This document shows positions 1 to 12,021 of a stretch of 64,000 bases of DNA, piece by piece. The stretch's first letter is position 1, and each line of letters begins with the position of its first letter. The notes under the pieces were generated by a model that ran no database searches, was not told where the DNA came from, and saw only the letters and a program-made list of their open reading frames with translations. The DNA comes from Paracamarosporium sp. OC-R06-R3 (taxonomy: Eukaryota > Ascomycota > Dothideomycetes > Pleosporales > Didymosphaeriaceae), in assembly GCA_019828545.1 (NCBI GenBank), contig JACVRA010000061.1, forward strand, positions 248,198 through 312,197, given 5' to 3'. The translations under genes were made by a program, and so were the position numbers.

Positions 1-2
1 AA

Positions 3-1412
3 GAACGCTTTCCTAGGGCGAAAGTGCATTTCCCGGAAGATTCTGAGAACTCACACGGTGCCTGGGCCTGGAGATGTCAAATTGTAGACAGGCAAGCCAA
101 GGGAGGGAAGCTCCAGGGCAAGACTTTTGCCATCAAAGACAATGTTGCCGTTAAAGACGTGCCAATGCTCCTGGGTACCAACTTCATCAAGGGATACGTG
201 CCAGATTGCGATGCAACAGTCGTTACGCGAATTCTTGAAGCTGGAGGTGAGATCTCAGGCAAGGCCGTTTGCGAGAACATGTGCCACTCAGCCACAAGTC
301 ACTCAGCCGGCACCGGCGTGGTAGAGAGTCCTTTTGCGAAGGGGTACAGCTCAGGTGGTAGCTCAAGTGGTTCCGGTGTACTTGTCGCACTTGGTGAGGT
401 TTGGGGAGCAATCGGTGCAGATCAAGGCGGAAGTATTCGCGTTCCGGCAGCTAATTGTGGCATCGTGGGTTTGAAACCTACTTTCGGGCTTGTGCCATAT
501 ACCGGTAGCGGAAGTAATGAGCCGACGAACGATCACCTGGGACCTATGACCCGGACCGTATTAGACAATGCCATTTTCCTTGAAGCCATCGCCGGCAGCG
601 ACAACATCGATGACCGGTGTTTCGCCGCGCCTTATCCTTCCAAGGTCCCAACTTATAGTACAATACAAACCCTGTCAGGTGATAAACCACTTTCTGGAAA
701 GAGATTTGCAATCATCACCGAATCGCTCTCAACGCCAGCAACAGATCCTCGCGTAATCGAAAGTTTCAGAGCTGCAGTGTCAAAGTTTGAAGAGCTTGGC
801 GCTACCGTCGAGGAAGTGTCAATCCCGATACATGCCAAGGGAGCAGCGATATGGACCGGTATAAGCAAAGTTGGAGGCTTCCTTGCAAAGACCTCAGGCT
901 CGTTTGGCCGAAGAGGTCACCAGATGCTCGGCCTTAACGCTCTTCTCCATCCAATGGCGCAGGAGAACTGGGATCAAGCCTACGTCTCGACGAAAAACAT
1001 CTACCTGAATGGCCTGTACGCAGTACAGAACTTTCCACTACTCCTTGCCAAAGCCACGAACCTTTCTCGTCAGCTACGAGATGCATATGATGAAGCGCTC
1101 GCTTCGTACGATCTTCTTCTAACACCAACGCTGCCCTATGTTGCTTCAAGCCATGCAGCGCCTGATGCTACACCGCTCGAGCAAATCAAGAAGCAAGTCG
1201 GATTGACGTCCAATACAGCACCGTTCAACCAGAGCGGCCATCCAGTGTTGGCCATGCCCATTGGAATGCTGCCAGTGTTGGAAGGACCAGGTGTAAAGGA
1301 CAATGTCAAGTTACCGGTCAGTATGCAGATCATAGGCAAGTGGTGGGAGGAGATGGCGGTTTATGAGGCGGCCTTTGCATGGGAAAGGTCGAATGATTGG
1401 AAGACAATGTGA
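3..1412 (+). CDS. Amidase-signature family hydrolase, 5'-truncated by window edge
   Basis: The reading frame is already open at base 3 and ends at the TGA at 1410-1412, so the first exon(s) lie left of the window. Roughly 470 residues are visible; family members are usually 530-600. The amidase-signature core is clear: the catalytic Lys in AIKDN (near base 140), the Gly/Ser-rich stretch GGSSSGSG (around 355-375) and the second serine in GGSIRVPAA (around 430), which together give the Ser-cisSer-Lys triad. The C-terminal motif SMQIIGKWWEE is also typical. Such enzymes hydrolyse amide bonds of small amides (acetamidase/formamidase-like) in the cytosol; the substrate cannot be read from sequence. 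The first in-frame GTG at 24 is not a credible start, because similarity continues upstream of it (codons from base 3). The gene converges on the glycosyltransferase gene. Confidence 0.88.
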   Translation, partial: ERFPRAKVHFPEDSENSHGAWAWRCQIVDRQAKGGKLQGKTFAIKDNVAVKDVPMLLGTNFIKGYVPDCDATVVTRILEAGGEISGKAVCENMCHSATSHSAGTGVVESPFAKGYSSGGSSSGSGVLVALGEVWGAIGADQGGSIRVPAANCGIVGLKPTFGLVPYTGSGSNEPTNDHLGPMTRTVLDNAIFLEAIAGSDNIDDRCFAAPYPSKVPTYSTIQTLSGDKPLSGKRFAIITESLSTPATDPRVIESFRAAVSKFEELGATVEEVSIPIHAKGAAIWTGISKVGGFLAKTSGSFGRRGHQMLGLNALLHPMAQENWDQAYVSTKNIYLNGLYAVQNFPLLLAKATNLSRQLRDAYDEALASYDLLLTPTLPYVASSHAAPDATPLEQIKKQVGLTSNTAPFNQSGHPVLAMPIGMLPVLEGPGVKDNVKLPVSMQIIGKWWEEMAVYEAAFAWERSNDWKTM

Positions 1413-1778
1413 AATGTGAAAAAGTAGAACGTATGACCGAAATATGATTATCGACGACTATATCAACGTGTTCTCGAGACCCATGCTTCTTAATCCGAAC
1501 TATTTCGAATCCTCGCAGCCCGATCTCTCCACGTTTGCGGAGTGGTCCGAAGATCTCAATCAGAGTATATTTTAGATACAGGTCCTACCATCAGAGCACT
1601 CCTTCCAGTCGTCGACAAAGAACAGCGCACTTCTCTCTTAAGCATGATGGTCCAGCTTCTTTGCCCGACGCCCGTGTTTCGTTTGCAAAGTTGCGCGGTG
1701 TCAATGACTACCGTCACAAACATACTTGAACCCACACTCTAACCCCACTACTTCACTATGCCAACATCACATCTGTCT
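1413..1778. other. Convergent intergenic spacer
   Basis: This 366-bp stretch separates the stop codons of the amidase and the glycosyltransferase genes. It must hold both 3' UTRs. I see no conserved coding frame or structured RNA here; the short open frames at 1535-1742 have no recognisable features. Confidence 0.6.
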
Positions 1779-3378
1779 CTATCTCACAGCTTGCCCGCCC
1801 TCATCCGGCCACTGATCCACCAACTCCTTGCCCTTCCACCCGTGCACAATCCTCTCCAGATTCATCCTCACACTATACCTCAAATACTTGGTCTCAAACT
1901 TCGTTGCATACCCGCCGCCCAACCCGCCGATATCGCTCTCGCCGTCCATCGGGTGATGGTGCGCAAAGATCGGCGGCTGGCTCACCAAACAGATCCTCTC
2001 CCGCCCATCCTTTTTGATCTCTTTCTTCGACGAAGGTGACGGTGCCGCGTACGACGCTCCCATGTCCGGATCCTCGCCCGCACACCACCGCCCGAGCTCC
2101 GAGTCGAAGATTCCATTCCACCCCTTGACGCCGAATTGGTGGAGCAGACGCCGTGCGCCGCGCTGGCTGACGGCGTAGGCGACGGTGCAGAGTTCGCCGC
2201 CGGTGGAGCGGTGGTAGATGCGTGTATGCGGGGGATACGCTTCGGCGAGGGGATCGAGGCTGCCCTGGAAAGGATGGGCTTTCAGGTGGCGCTGTGCTGG
2301 TACGGTGTCGTCGTCTGAGTTGGTCAGAATCACGTTAGCCGTCGTGACGTCTGTTTTCTTGTGGAGTGGTGAGTAGCGGGGAAAGCCTGCACCGCAGTGG
2401 CCGATCCAGAGAACGTCCCATTGTGAGGGGTCGCCGTATGGGCTGGTGATGTGGTGCTGGGGGTGATGCGATCTACGATACAGAGAGGCGAGGGGAAGGG
2501 AAGGCAGGTGGGTCATGGTGTGGTTGTCGCTGAGGATGCGGAAGGCCGTTTCTTCTGTTTCCACATTGTCTACATTTTCAATTCTATATTGCGGTGATGA
2601 AGATAGGATCTCCTTATTTTTAGATAGGAATCGTGATGCGAGGGCAAAGCGTTGCAGGTTCTGGCGGATTCGAACGTCCCAGTCTACATCGTCTTCGAAT
2701 ATCAGAGCTGTTGTGAGGTTCTGCTCCACTACTCTGCACATGTTAGTCCTTAGTCCCTAAAACAACCATGGACGTGACAAAGTACCTCTGAAGCGCGTTC
2801 ATGTGAGTTCGCCAGCTTCCTCGGATGCCTGGAAGGAGCTTGATGTTCTCTCCAGGTGGCGGATACGCGCTCTGCTTGATGCTATCCCCGGTGACGCCGT
2901 CCACAAAGTCAAGTTGCATGTCAGTAGTTGCTGCTGATAGGGCCATGGCATCACGTCGGTCGGTCCGAAACGGAAGGTTGAGAACGAGTATCTTTTGGAA
3001 CTTTTGCGTGCTGTTAGTACATTGTAAGAACAAGGGTATTCGATTTATTGACCCTTGACATATGACGTGTAGGAGCAGAGAGAGTGCCGAAAAAGCTTTC
3101 AAACCTACTCCAAGCGTTGCATTCATTATGTCCGTCACCGAGTCGTCTCTTACATACTCCCACGAATCGCTCGGTATCACGATTTCATGCCCGCCAAAGT
3201 TCAGCCATGTATACAACGCCAGAAAGCACAAAAGCGTGGCGAGAAGCCGTGGACGCGAAAGATACCAAGGACTTTTCCTCCTCTTTGGGTAGAAGGCTCT
3301 GTCGCTCTTCGTACCATTCATCCCAAAGGTATCGATGGAGATCCTCCGCATGTTGCTCTCCGATGACGGAACAGCCAC
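1779..3378 (-). CDS. GT25-like glycosyltransferase, type II membrane protein
   Basis: Predicted exons on the minus strand are 3378-3109, 3000-2786 and 2733-1779, giving 479 residues. The protein has a basic N-terminus, one membrane segment at about residues 45-62 (LLATLLCFLALYTWL) and then a lumenal domain of the LPS/GT25 glycosyltransferase family. Family hallmarks are KILVLNLPFRTDRRDA, the GSWRTHMNALQR segment and the acidic EDDVDWDVR. Intron 1 (3001-3108) is 108 nt, has no stop and keeps frame, but its removal joins NATLG directly to FQKILVLNLP, as expected for the family; it uses a GTAGGT donor and a CTAAC branch site. Intron 2 (2734-2785) joins NALQ-R-VVEQN. The likely role is transfer of a sugar to a glycan in the secretory pathway; donor and acceptor are unknown. 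It is divergent from NAR1, with 506 bp between starts. Confidence 0.85.
3001..3108 (-). other. Frame-keeping, stop-free intron in GT25 gene
   Basis: This is a 108-nt segment with GTAGGT at its 5' end, a CTAAC branch-like site and a final AAAAG. It is a multiple of three and contains no in-frame stop. Retention would therefore insert 36 residues just before the conserved LVLNLP strand. Splicing is favoured because removal restores the expected family spacing. Confidence 0.7.
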
Positions 3379-3884
3379 ATCAGAAGCACTCTGTCGACGG
3401 TGGTTCTGGAGTTGAAGGTCAATGGTAAGGCCATGGTGTTCACAGACGCACTGGAGGCGTGGCTAAATCGGCAAGGCTGATCGACACAGGATATATTGCA
3501 GATTGATTGCTCGCAAAACGGCCAAGCCGTCGGAGCGAGGTCCGGCGAGCATCGCCTCTGGGGAAGCACGTGAGCTGATGGTGGCGGCGGCATCGGAAAT
3601 GCGGCCTTGACGATTGGTCATGGTCGGGTGCCGATGAAGGGCTTATCGATAGCAGCGCGGCGGCGAGGCGGATAGGGAAAAAGAAGTTTGATGCTGCTTT
3701 CTCCGCTGCTTGCTTCTGCACTGCTGTGACTGCTTTAGGGTCCCTTCGTTGCGCCTGTCCTTATTCCCAATACCTCCGACTGCGTGTTGCGGCATCTTCG
3801 CGCCCTCCCTGACGCTGTTGCGCCGGCCGCAACTTTTGCCCGAATCCACTCGCACCCCGCCGTCACCGCCGCCGACAACCCACC
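3379..3884. promoter_or_regulatory. Shared divergent promoter region (GT25 gene / NAR1)
   Basis: These 506 bp lie between the start codons of two divergently oriented genes and must contain both 5' UTRs and promoters. A CACGTG palindrome is present near 3568. No clear TATA box is seen in front of NAR1; the approach to the NAR1 ATG is pyrimidine/CG-rich (CGCCGCCGACAACCCACCATG), a good fungal start context. Confidence 0.5.
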
Positions 3885-5792
3885 ATGAGCGCCATTCTCT
3901 CCGCAGACGATCTGAACGACTTCATATCGCCTGGCGTCGCATGCATCAAGCCCATAGAGACCCTGCCTGCCGCAAAGCCCGAGGACAGTTCTGTACGACG
4001 ACGCTCGCGTGCGCATGCCGTCATCGGACATACTGACAAATGCCAGAATGCATACGAAGTCACCACCGAGGACAAGGTCGCAGCCTCGCAACCGCCGCCG
4101 CCCGCCTCGATTTCGCTCACGGACTGCCTGGCATGCTCTGGATGCGTGACGAGCGCAGAGGCCATGCTGGTCTCGCTCCAGTCGCATACTGAGGTCCTTA
4201 CCACGCTCGATACCTACCGATCGTTACGCGCGCCGTGGGAATCGCACAATGGCACGAGCAACGGCATAGCAAACGGCGTAAATGGCCACCGTGCTGAGGG
4301 GAAGCTGTTCGTGGCAAGCGTTTCCCCGCAAACGCGCGCAAGCTTAGCCGCCGTCTTCTCTATCTCTGAGGCTGAGGTAGGGAACATGATCACCCAATTG
4401 CTCAGTGGCCCGTCTGGTTTGCAGAATGGCGGTCACAACGGCAGCGATTTCACCTGGGTAATCGACACCAACGTCGTCCGAGAGGCGTGTCTCGTCGCAG
4501 CCGCCGACGAGGTCGCCATGGCACTTTCACCAGAGACCTCGAACGAGCCATCCGAGCCTGGGACAGAGGGAGCGATCAACACCACGCCCAAGAAACCCAT
4601 ACTCACATCAGCGTGTCCTGGCTGGATATGCTACGCCGAAAAGACACATCCATATGTCCTCCCACACCTCTCGCGCATGAAGTCTCCGCAAGCCTTGACT
4701 GGAACGCTGCTCAAGTCGGTGCTTAGCCAGCGATATAATGTTCCACCCTCTCAGATATGGCATCTCGCAATCATGCCGTGCTTTGACAAGAAGCTCGAAG
4801 CCAGCAGGAGCGAGCTCACGTCCTCTGTCTGGCTTCCTAATCATAATTCTACACAGGACCCGGTTCGAGACACCGACTGCGTTATCACTGCCCGCGAACT
4901 GCTGCACCTCGCTGCTGCACGTAACATCAATTTCGCAAACCTCCCTCGCACGCCTCTCCCCTCTTCGCAACGGATACCCTTCCCCGATCCGAAATTAGAT
5001 GCTTTCCTCTTCCCATCTTCTCGCCAGAAGAACCAGAACCCAGACGCCGGGCCTTCGGGTGGCTATCTCCACCACATACTGCACACATACCAAGCGCAAA
5101 ATCCCGGTTCTGAAATCGTAGTAAAACAGGGGAGGAACACGGACGTGATCGACTACTCGCTGGTCAGGGGCTCAGAAACGATTGTCAAGATGGCACGATA
5201 TTACGGGTTCCGCAACATCCAGAATCTCGTGCGGCGACTGAAGCCCGCAAAGACCAGCAAGATGCCGGGCGCGAGAACAGGCATGAGTCGGAAGCCGAAC
5301 GGAGCGGCGGTCGAGACAGTTAAAGACTACGCGTACGTAGAAGTCATGGCGTGCCCTGGAGGATGCACGAATGGCGGAGGCCAGGTCAAGGTCACCGAGG
5401 TAGAAGAAGTGCGAGCATACGAGGGTGTTCAGGCTGTCAACGGCGATGTAGTCGCACCAAGACCCGGTCCCAAGGAGCAGAAAGAGTGGCAGGGACGGGT
5501 AGACGAAGCGTACTTCTCCGGCTCAGAAGACGAGTCAGATGTCGATGGTGACTCGGAAATGCAGGACGTTGATGCAAGCGGGGCGAACGGGCTCAGTGAC
5601 GGAGACGTCGTCAACGGCATCTCGAGGAAGTACATCCAGGACATTCTGAGCCATTGGTCCGCCATCACTGGCGTGGACACGCAAAACCTGGTATACACCT
5701 CATACCGCAAGGTGGAAAGCGACGTAGGGAAGAAACAGAACGACGTTGAGCGGGTCGCGGGGCTCGCGAGCAGCATCGGCGGAGGATGGTAG
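3885..5792 (+). CDS. nar1: Cytosolic Fe-S cluster assembly factor NAR1
   Basis: This is a single-exon gene of 635 residues, an [FeFe]-hydrogenase-like protein of the cytosolic iron-sulfur assembly (CIA) machinery. In the family it links the early scaffold complex to the CIA targeting complex that loads Fe-S clusters into cytosolic and nuclear apoproteins. The ligands for the N-terminal 4Fe-4S cluster are visible: C20 and the C81-x2-C84-x2-C87 group. The C-terminal H-cluster-like site is also present: C244 in TSACPGW, C299 in MPCFDKK, and C490/C494 in ACPGGC. The [12 protein letters not shown] segment is diagnostic. Residues about 120-140 and 210-235 are low-complexity fungal insertions, and the tail (about 505-580) is acidic. 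The ATG at 3885 places C20 at the same position as in yeast Nar1, which supports the start. Confidence 0.95.
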   Translation: MSAILSADDLNDFISPGVACIKPIETLPAAKPEDSSVRRRSRAHAVIGHTDKCQNAYEVTTEDKVAASQPPPPASISLTDCLACSGCVTSAEAMLVSLQSHTEVLTTLDTYRSLRAPWESHNGTSNGIANGVNGHRAEGKLFVASVSPQTRASLAAVFSISEAEVGNMITQLLSGPSGLQNGGHNGSDFTWVIDTNVVREACLVAAADEVAMALSPETSNEPSEPGTEGAINTTPKKPILTSACPGWICYAEKTHPYVLPHLSRMKSPQALTGTLLKSVLSQRYNVPPSQIWHLAIMPCFDKKLEASRSELTSSVWLPNHNSTQDPVRDTDCVITARELLHLAAARNINFANLPRTPLPSSQRIPFPDPKLDAFLFPSSRQKNQNPDAGPSGGYLHHILHTYQAQNPGSEIVVKQGRNTDVIDYSLVRGSETIVKMARYYGFRNIQNLVRRLKPAKTSKMPGARTGMSRKPNGAAVETVKDYAYVEVMACPGGCTNGGGQVKVTEVEEVRAYEGVQAVNGDVVAPRPGPKEQKEWQGRVDEAYFSGSEDESDVDGDSEMQDVDASGANGLSDGDVVNGISRKYIQDILSHWSAITGVDTQNLVYTSYRKVESDVGKKQNDVERVAGLASSIGGGW

Positions 5793-6768
5793 CATTTTCA
5801 TGATAGCAAATAGAACTTAGAAGGGCGTTGTACACGGAATCTAGCATTTGCAGGCGTCGTAGCAGGTATCGCACATAGAAGACTATATTAGATATCTATT
5901 CTGGTGCAATCTATCACGTTGATACAAAATCTACAACTACACATGCTTAATCCTCCCCCCATCCATATCCTTCCTGTCTACGCCAAGCACAGCACAGCAC
6001 AGCACTCATCACCACAACCACAACCACAAAACCCCAATAAAAAAAACAACCAACCAACAAAGTAAACAACCCACCGCTCACCGCCAGACAAAGCCACACC
6101 GCGCAGCCCAGTCCAGCCCAGCCACGCCTAGCCCAAGCGCCTACCCAATCCGTCACCCCCAAACACGGTACACTAACGCTCGAGCAAAGTAAAGTGCCCG
6201 ATCGCGCGCGCGCGCAACGGCAACGGGCCGCCCCATCCCTTGCTCTCTCAGCGCAAGTGCGGACGCGGTGGTACGCTGACGGGCTGAGCTCTGCGGTGCG
6301 ACGGCGGGACGGGATGGGGCGGGAGGCGCGTGCTGTGCGAGGTGAAGTGAGCGAGGGGAGGCCATGTTGTGTGCGTGTGGGGAGTGCATTGCATGTGTTT
6401 GTGTGTGACACGCGAGGCGAGGCGATGCAGGGCAGGGTGGGGATATGCTGTGGTAGGATGGGTGGGTGGGTGCTTGATTTGAGTGCGTGCGTGCGAGCTG
6501 GGCTGGGGTGGTGATTTCCTTGATGTGAATGCTATCCACAGAGGAATACAGAGAGTATGGCGCAGTTCAAAGGTTCGTACCCGGTCTTCTGATGATCCTC
6601 ATTTACATTGATTACGCTCTGCTGCGCGTTCTCTGCTCTGCGGACTAGCGAGATGCTACCGCTTTCTCCACGTGGTATATACACCCACCCCATTCCATTA
6701 CCCGACCTATCCCCAGGAGAAACAACTAGTATCGACCTAACTGAACCAACCCCATCCTTCCTTCTCCT

Positions 6769-6800
6769 TCCCTCCCTCCCTCCCTCCCTCCCTCCCTCCC
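6769..6800. repeat. (TCCC)8 microsatellite
   Basis: Eight uninterrupted TCCC units, preceded by a looser CCTTC-rich tract. The opposite strand is a purine-rich GGGA array. Confidence 0.95.
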
Positions 6801-7085
6801 TAACCTTTCACACCGACCCCACTGATCAGCCCAGCCCAGCCCAGCTCAGTTCAGCACGGTAAAACCAAGACACCAAACCACCCAAACACACGCACGCACG
6901 CACTCTATCATATACAAGGGAGAAAAAGAAGCAAGGCGCGAGTATGGTGACCCCACGACGGGCCAAACAAAACCAGGGCAATGCCAGCCAGCGACAAAGC
7001 GTGGATGAATATTATATAGTTACAGGACAGGGTATACAGTCTGGTGCACAGCGAAGCTTCCCCATCGATCCAGCCAACCCAGTCG

Positions 7086-7101
7086 GCAAGCAAGCAAGCA
7101 A
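7086..7101. repeat. (GCAA)4 microsatellite
   Basis: Four perfect GCAA units. A CCAGT/CCAAT-type imperfect array follows at about 7120-7150. Confidence 0.85.
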
Positions 7102-8088
7102 GCAAGGAAAATCCCAGAACCAGTCCAGTCCAGTCCAATCCAATCCAACCATCTAAAGCCTAACATGTACAAAGGAAAAGGGGGTGGGAGGAGACGGGTA
7201 ATCACATAGGAGATAGAGAGAACTTGTGTGAGGAGGTGAGGTGGACGCAATCTGAGCGGAAAGAAGGAGGAAAATATTGACAACTAGCTACAATTGATTC
7301 TTGCTTTTTCTTTCTTCCCCGTGTCGCCAGACAAACAAACAATCCAACTTGTGTCGCTCAAACCGCTCATCCAAGCCAAGTCAAGCCAAGTCGAGTCGAG
7401 TAAAATGATGATGTACTGTGGTATGGTGGTAGATAATATGATGCGCAAATGCAAAATGCCAAATTTGGGGGGTATTCGCCAACTCGAGAAGAGAATATGA
7501 TCCAAGAAAGGAACAGAAACAGAAAACGCGCGGTCTAGCAAGGTATCTCTTACAAAGCTGTCGCCCCTTGAATGAAACTGTAAAAGGAAATTGGGTAATT
7601 ATGCGGCGAGGAAGCCCGGTCCACGCGCGGAGACGGACAGAAACATGACCGCAATAAGTTCCACTCCTGCAAAGGAAATCCCTACTGAGAATGCAGCTTA
7701 GATGTTGTACCCATGGAAGATCAAAAAGCGAGCGGGAGATGTAAAATGCTGGCTGAAGTGCTGCAACACCAGATGACGAGTAAAGAACGAGCGAAAGAAC
7801 ATGATGCAGTGCGCCCCAAACACCAAAACCAAAAAGTGCGGTTGTTGTTCCGCTTTTCCAAGTGCGACGTGCGTGCGTCTAACACCCCTTGACTCGTGCA
7901 CCGTTCCTGACGGGTTGTGGTCGTCAGCCATGAACGTCTAGTAGCGGCGCGAGCCCTGAACTGTATCCGACGATAGACGCTAGTATATGAAAGCCGCAGA
8001 TATACCCGAATTACACTGATTATAAAGCTGAAGAAGGCGTAGAGAATGTAAATCCAGATATGTCGGATTGGAACGCAGACAATGATAA

Positions 8089-10511
8089 TCATCTGTACAT
8101 GGATTGGGTGGCCAAAAGACTGGCTGCCACGCTTGAGGCCCAGTCATTGGGATCGTCGGGCGGTGTAGCGTACTTTGTCGAAGGTCCTTGGTCCTTGGTA
8201 CGCGTCTTTGATATTTCGAGCGGCTTGGTAGGGGTCACATAAGGAGTTTGTCCGAAACCCACGCCATCGCGATTGGCAGATGGTGATGGCGTGAGGTACG
8301 AGGCGGCAGGGTTGCCGTCAACGTAGGCGGGTCGATGAGCCTTCTGTTGTTCCTGCGCAACCTGGGAGTTCCTGTCAAGCTTCTTCACTGCTTTGTGGGT
8401 AGAGGCAAGCACTTCGCTCAAGAGCTCCTCCTCTTCATTGGGTGTTTCATATTTGTTTGAAGGGTTGGACTTGGTCTGGAGAGCGCGCCTTGTCCTGCTC
8501 GAGATCGGACCAGGAGCCTGAGGAATGCCAGACTCTGGTGCTCGGTTCTCTAGCCCGTGGTTCAGGGAATGATGTCGCTTCAGCATCGGGTTTGCGGCGA
8601 CACGTACGCTCTTGGTCACGTTACTAGGCTGTGGTGGGGCTTCGAGGCTACATCTTACATTTTGCAGAGCTTTGTCAAGATCAGAAAAATCCGAGTTGGT
8701 TGATGGCGTTGGGGCCAGCGATGACGGGTCAATTATCATTGACTGCCTGTTGCCTCCAGAGGCCCAGGGTGCGCAACCGGCATTGGCTTCGATATCGTCG
8801 GAATTGGGTGACATTGGCGTCTGATACCGACCAGAGAGACGGCGGGCTCGTTTCCTGAGATGAGAGAAGAAGCCCTCTTTGTGACCGCTCAACGGCGACG
8901 CAAGCCCCGATTGGCCGTTCAAGGCTCTCTCCGCTTCTTGGCGGTGCATATCTGCATAGTGGTTACCATGCGAGGCAACGGAGAGTTGGCGGCCTATCTT
9001 CTTCGCAGCCTTCTCGTCCCCTTCTGCAGCGCGTACGCTCGCTTGAGCAGTCACTTCAGCCGACAAAGGGGATACTGGCCGGATCGAAGGCAAGATCGGA
9101 ATAGGCGCTCCATTCGCAGGGACGCCGTTCGTCCACGTGGCTCGCTTAGTGGGGTTAGGGCGCTGCTTGGTTGATCCAGACGCGTCCGCAGCACTTGGAT
9201 GCGCAGGCGATGGACGCGGCGAGCCGGTCTGCGTTGCGCTGTGCTGTGGTACAGCGGGGGCACTCTCTCGTGCCACTAGTGACCTCCGTAGCCAGGAAGA
9301 AGTCTTGGATGTGAGACTGGGAGACGCGTCAGGGGAGTCTTTTCCGGATAAGTCGGATTGTTTGCGACCCAATAGGCGGGACGAAGAGGACTTGAGTCGT
9401 AGAGGATCGAATGCGTCCTGGAAGTATTCGTGAGCCAGTGCTTGAGTGGATGTTGGCCTGCCGCGCGGATCCCACATGAGGCACCACGTGACAAAGTTGG
9501 CCAGACTGGCGGGCCATTGCGGCGGTTGGAGGATTGTGTCGATGGAGTGAGGAGCCATTTTGGGGAACGAGAAACCCAGCTTTTGAGCGAGGCGCACACC
9601 GTCCTTCCATTCACCACCACCGACTCGATGGCCATATTTGTTGACCCAGCTTCCTGGGCTGCCCATGATCTCGCAAACCCGCCATACCTGGTCGACCTCG
9701 TTGCCGCCAGGGAACAAAGGCTTCAAGGTTGCAATCTCAACGGCCATGGCACCAACGGCCCAGATGTCGACCGGTGCAGAGTATTCACCCGCGCGCAGCA
9801 GGACCTCAGGTGCACGATACCATCGCGTTGAGACGTAGGTTGTGTATGGTAATTTGGAGTGGGTTTCTCGGGCAAGACCAAAGTCGGCGATCTTGATCGT
9901 GTACACGGGAGGCGTTGACGGCGGCGTCATTAACGCAGAGTATCTCCGGAACGGATGCGACGAATCATTGTGTTGTGAGGTCGAAACCAGGATGTTCTCG
10001 GGCTTAATGTCGCGGTGGAAAAACTCGCGTTGATGGATGTGTTCAAGGCCCGCGAGAATCTGGAAAAGGATGCTCTTCACGCTGTGCGCGTCCATCGGCT
10101 TGTGGTCCCGCGCTTTCATCAGCTGATACAAGTTTCCGTCCATGAACTCCATGGCTATGTGAAGTCGCCTGCTGTAAGGGTCCAGAAAGATATCCAGTGC
10201 AGGAACGAGATGGGGATGAGGAGGGAGTGACCGGAGGAAGATGACTTCTCGTAGCTCTAGGCAAGCCGTGAACGAGTCGAAGGTCTTCTTCATGGTCTTG
10301 ATGGCAACCTGCGAATTGGTTAGATGGCGAGTGAAGCTGCCACCATTAGGGTACGTACGAGTGTGCCACGACGAGCAATGTGGGCGCCTGCGGTCCGTAC
10401 TCGAGCAAGAGCGACGCTGCCGAAGCTGCCGTCGCCAATCTCCTTCATCACCTCATATCTCTCCTCCAACGAGGCCCAGCCTTGCGGCTGGTTCTGCGTG
10501 TCAGAGTACAT
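8089..10511 (-). CDS. ime2: Ime2/MAK-family serine/threonine protein kinase
   Basis: Exons 10511-10359 and 10308-8089 (intron 10309-10358, GTACGT donor) encode 790 residues. The N-terminal kinase domain (about 19-345) shows the glycine loop GDGSFGSVALARV, the VAIK lysine at residue 55, HRD at 149-151, DFG at 193-195 and a TTY dual-phosphorylation motif at 207-209, followed by WYRAPE. An insertion with TPPSTPP before the DFG region and the ETHSKLPYTTYVSTRWYRAPE block match filamentous-fungal Ime2 (imeB/ime-2) rather than MAPKs. The C-terminal 440 residues are Ser/Pro-rich and probably disordered, with many possible phosphosites. Family members control entry into meiosis and sexual or light-dependent development. 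The first exon starts at an ATG 18 nt after a probable 5'-UTR intron. The gene has a long upstream region with few genes. Confidence 0.9.
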
Positions 10512-10529
10512 ATCAGATGATTTGGAGAA

Positions 10530-10578
10530 CTAATGACAATCAGCTGTGTTTGTATTAGTGAAGGAGGCGTACACATAC
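10530..10578 (-). other. ime2: Predicted 5'-UTR intron of the Ime2-like kinase gene
   Basis: Reading the minus strand, a GTATGT donor at 10578 is followed by a CTAAT branch-like site and a CATTAG acceptor, for a total of 49 nt. No in-frame ATG without a stop precedes it. Just upstream (about 10632) lies an ATG that opens a six-codon reading frame ending in TGA, a possible uORF. Confidence 0.45.
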
Positions 10579-11512
10579 CGCTAGTTGCGTTCCTTCTTTA
10601 TCGATTACAGTGTTCACAGCTCACTTTGGTTCATCTCCAGTGGAAGTATGATTCGATGTGATGTGTCTGGCAAACGAGTGGTGTAAGGCGGGGGAAGTCG
10701 AGTCCAGCTGAGGGGTTTGGAGTGCTTATCGACAGGTCAGGGTTGGATTGCAGGTGCAGTAAGGGTCCAGGTTGGATCCAGGTTGATGCAGGTGCGGGCG
10801 TGTCGAAGAAATGAGGGACGACGGTTGGAAAAGGGCGTGCAGTGGCCGGTCCAGGGACACGGTAGGCGGATAGACTTGGACGGGATGGGATGGTTCCAGC
10901 GGGCGACACAGGAATTACTTGTTGACCATAGCTCTCGTGGCTTGTGAATCAGGATAGGTGACAGAGGACGTGCGTCCGGGGGAAGAGGCAAGTGGAACAA
11001 TAGCCAGAAAGGAGGTCGGCAGGGCGACGGGCTCCAGTCGATCGCTCAGAGGCGGTGCCGGGTCAGAGACGGTCTAACGAGGTCGGCGAAGCGTGAATGG
11101 ACGAGTCGGGCGTGGGCGCACGGCAGGACGACTTTGTTGACACTTGAGAGGGCCGGGTGGGAGTGATGCTCTGTGATTGATGGAGGGTTTCCTGAGGGAG
11201 AGCAAGGCGGCGGGCCTGTGGGCTGGAGCATGAATCGGTAATGACAATTTCGGGTAAGGCCAGGCCGTTGGCAGATTAGAGGGGAAAAGGAGCGGCGTGG
11301 CCAGTCGGTAACAATGGAGATGTGAGGCTGTAAAGGGTAAAGCTGCGACACGGGCAGAGGATGGCCGTTGCTGAGGAGAGCAGCAGCTGGCGGTCGCGGC
11401 GTTGGTGCGCTGGCAGCAAGCCGGTAGATGGGCGGCCAGACGCGCGGGTGACGCAGGACACGAGACAGGACGCGCAGGACAGAGAGCGGTGAATGCTAGC
11501 GAGCGTTGGAGA

Positions 11513-11554
11513 GCAGACGGGAGACAGCAGACGGGAGACGGCAGACGGCAGGCG
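11513..11554. repeat. 14-bp minisatellite, three copies
   Basis: Three adjoining units starting GCAGACGG: two near-identical copies (GCAGACGGGAGACA and GCAGACGGGAGACG) and a third that has diverged (GCAGACGGCAGGCG). No function is evident. Confidence 0.85.
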
Positions 11555-12003
11555 GCAAGACTACGAGCGAGAGGGCGCAAGGGCCATGGCGGCGCCGTGG
11601 GTTTTGAGCGCGGTGGGCAGGGCAGCGGACGGGCGCAGGCTCTCGTTGGGGGCGCGAGATTGCGACGCCGGGGGCTGAAGCTTCGCGAGGTGTTGACAGT
11701 GACGGGGGGGGGGACGAGGAAGGCACAATCGGCTGGATCCGCCTGGCACGACCGGCGGGCTAGGCTAGCGCCGCAGAAGCAGCAGGAGCGCAGGAGCAGG
11801 GGGCAGGGGGCAGGGAGCAGGAAGAGGAAGCGGCTGCCCAACCGCCGCCAAAAAAGCGTGCAAAAGGCAGCCGCGCCGCCCGGCTCATTGGCCGCCGCCG
11901 CCCCCTTTTTGCATTTATCGACGCTGCCCGCACGTGACGCTTATGCCCGCCGTGCATGCACGCACACTGCACACTGCACACTGCCCTGGATGCGCGTGTA
12001 TGC

Positions 12004-12021
12004 GTGTGTGTGTGTGTGTGT
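12004..12021. repeat. (GT)9 microsatellite
   Basis: An uninterrupted GT run, preceded by GCGTGTAT-type degenerate units and followed by TATATA. It lies in the long upstream region of the kinase gene. Confidence 0.9.

Larger units (their letters stand above)
5793..8088. other. Tail-to-tail spacer, low complexity, no gene seen
   Basis: This 2.3-kb region lies between the stop codons of NAR1 and the Ime2-like kinase. It is rich in CA/AC runs (5990-6080), a G-rich stretch (6240-6500) and short tandem repeats. The open frames in it are short, mutually overlapping and compositionally biased. I find no supported gene; it presumably contains both 3' UTRs. Confidence 0.6.

Noticed and set aside
11513..11554. 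Regularly spaced repeats that might suggest a CRISPR-like array
   Set aside because: The units adjoin directly without spacers and the genome is eukaryotic; it is a minisatellite.
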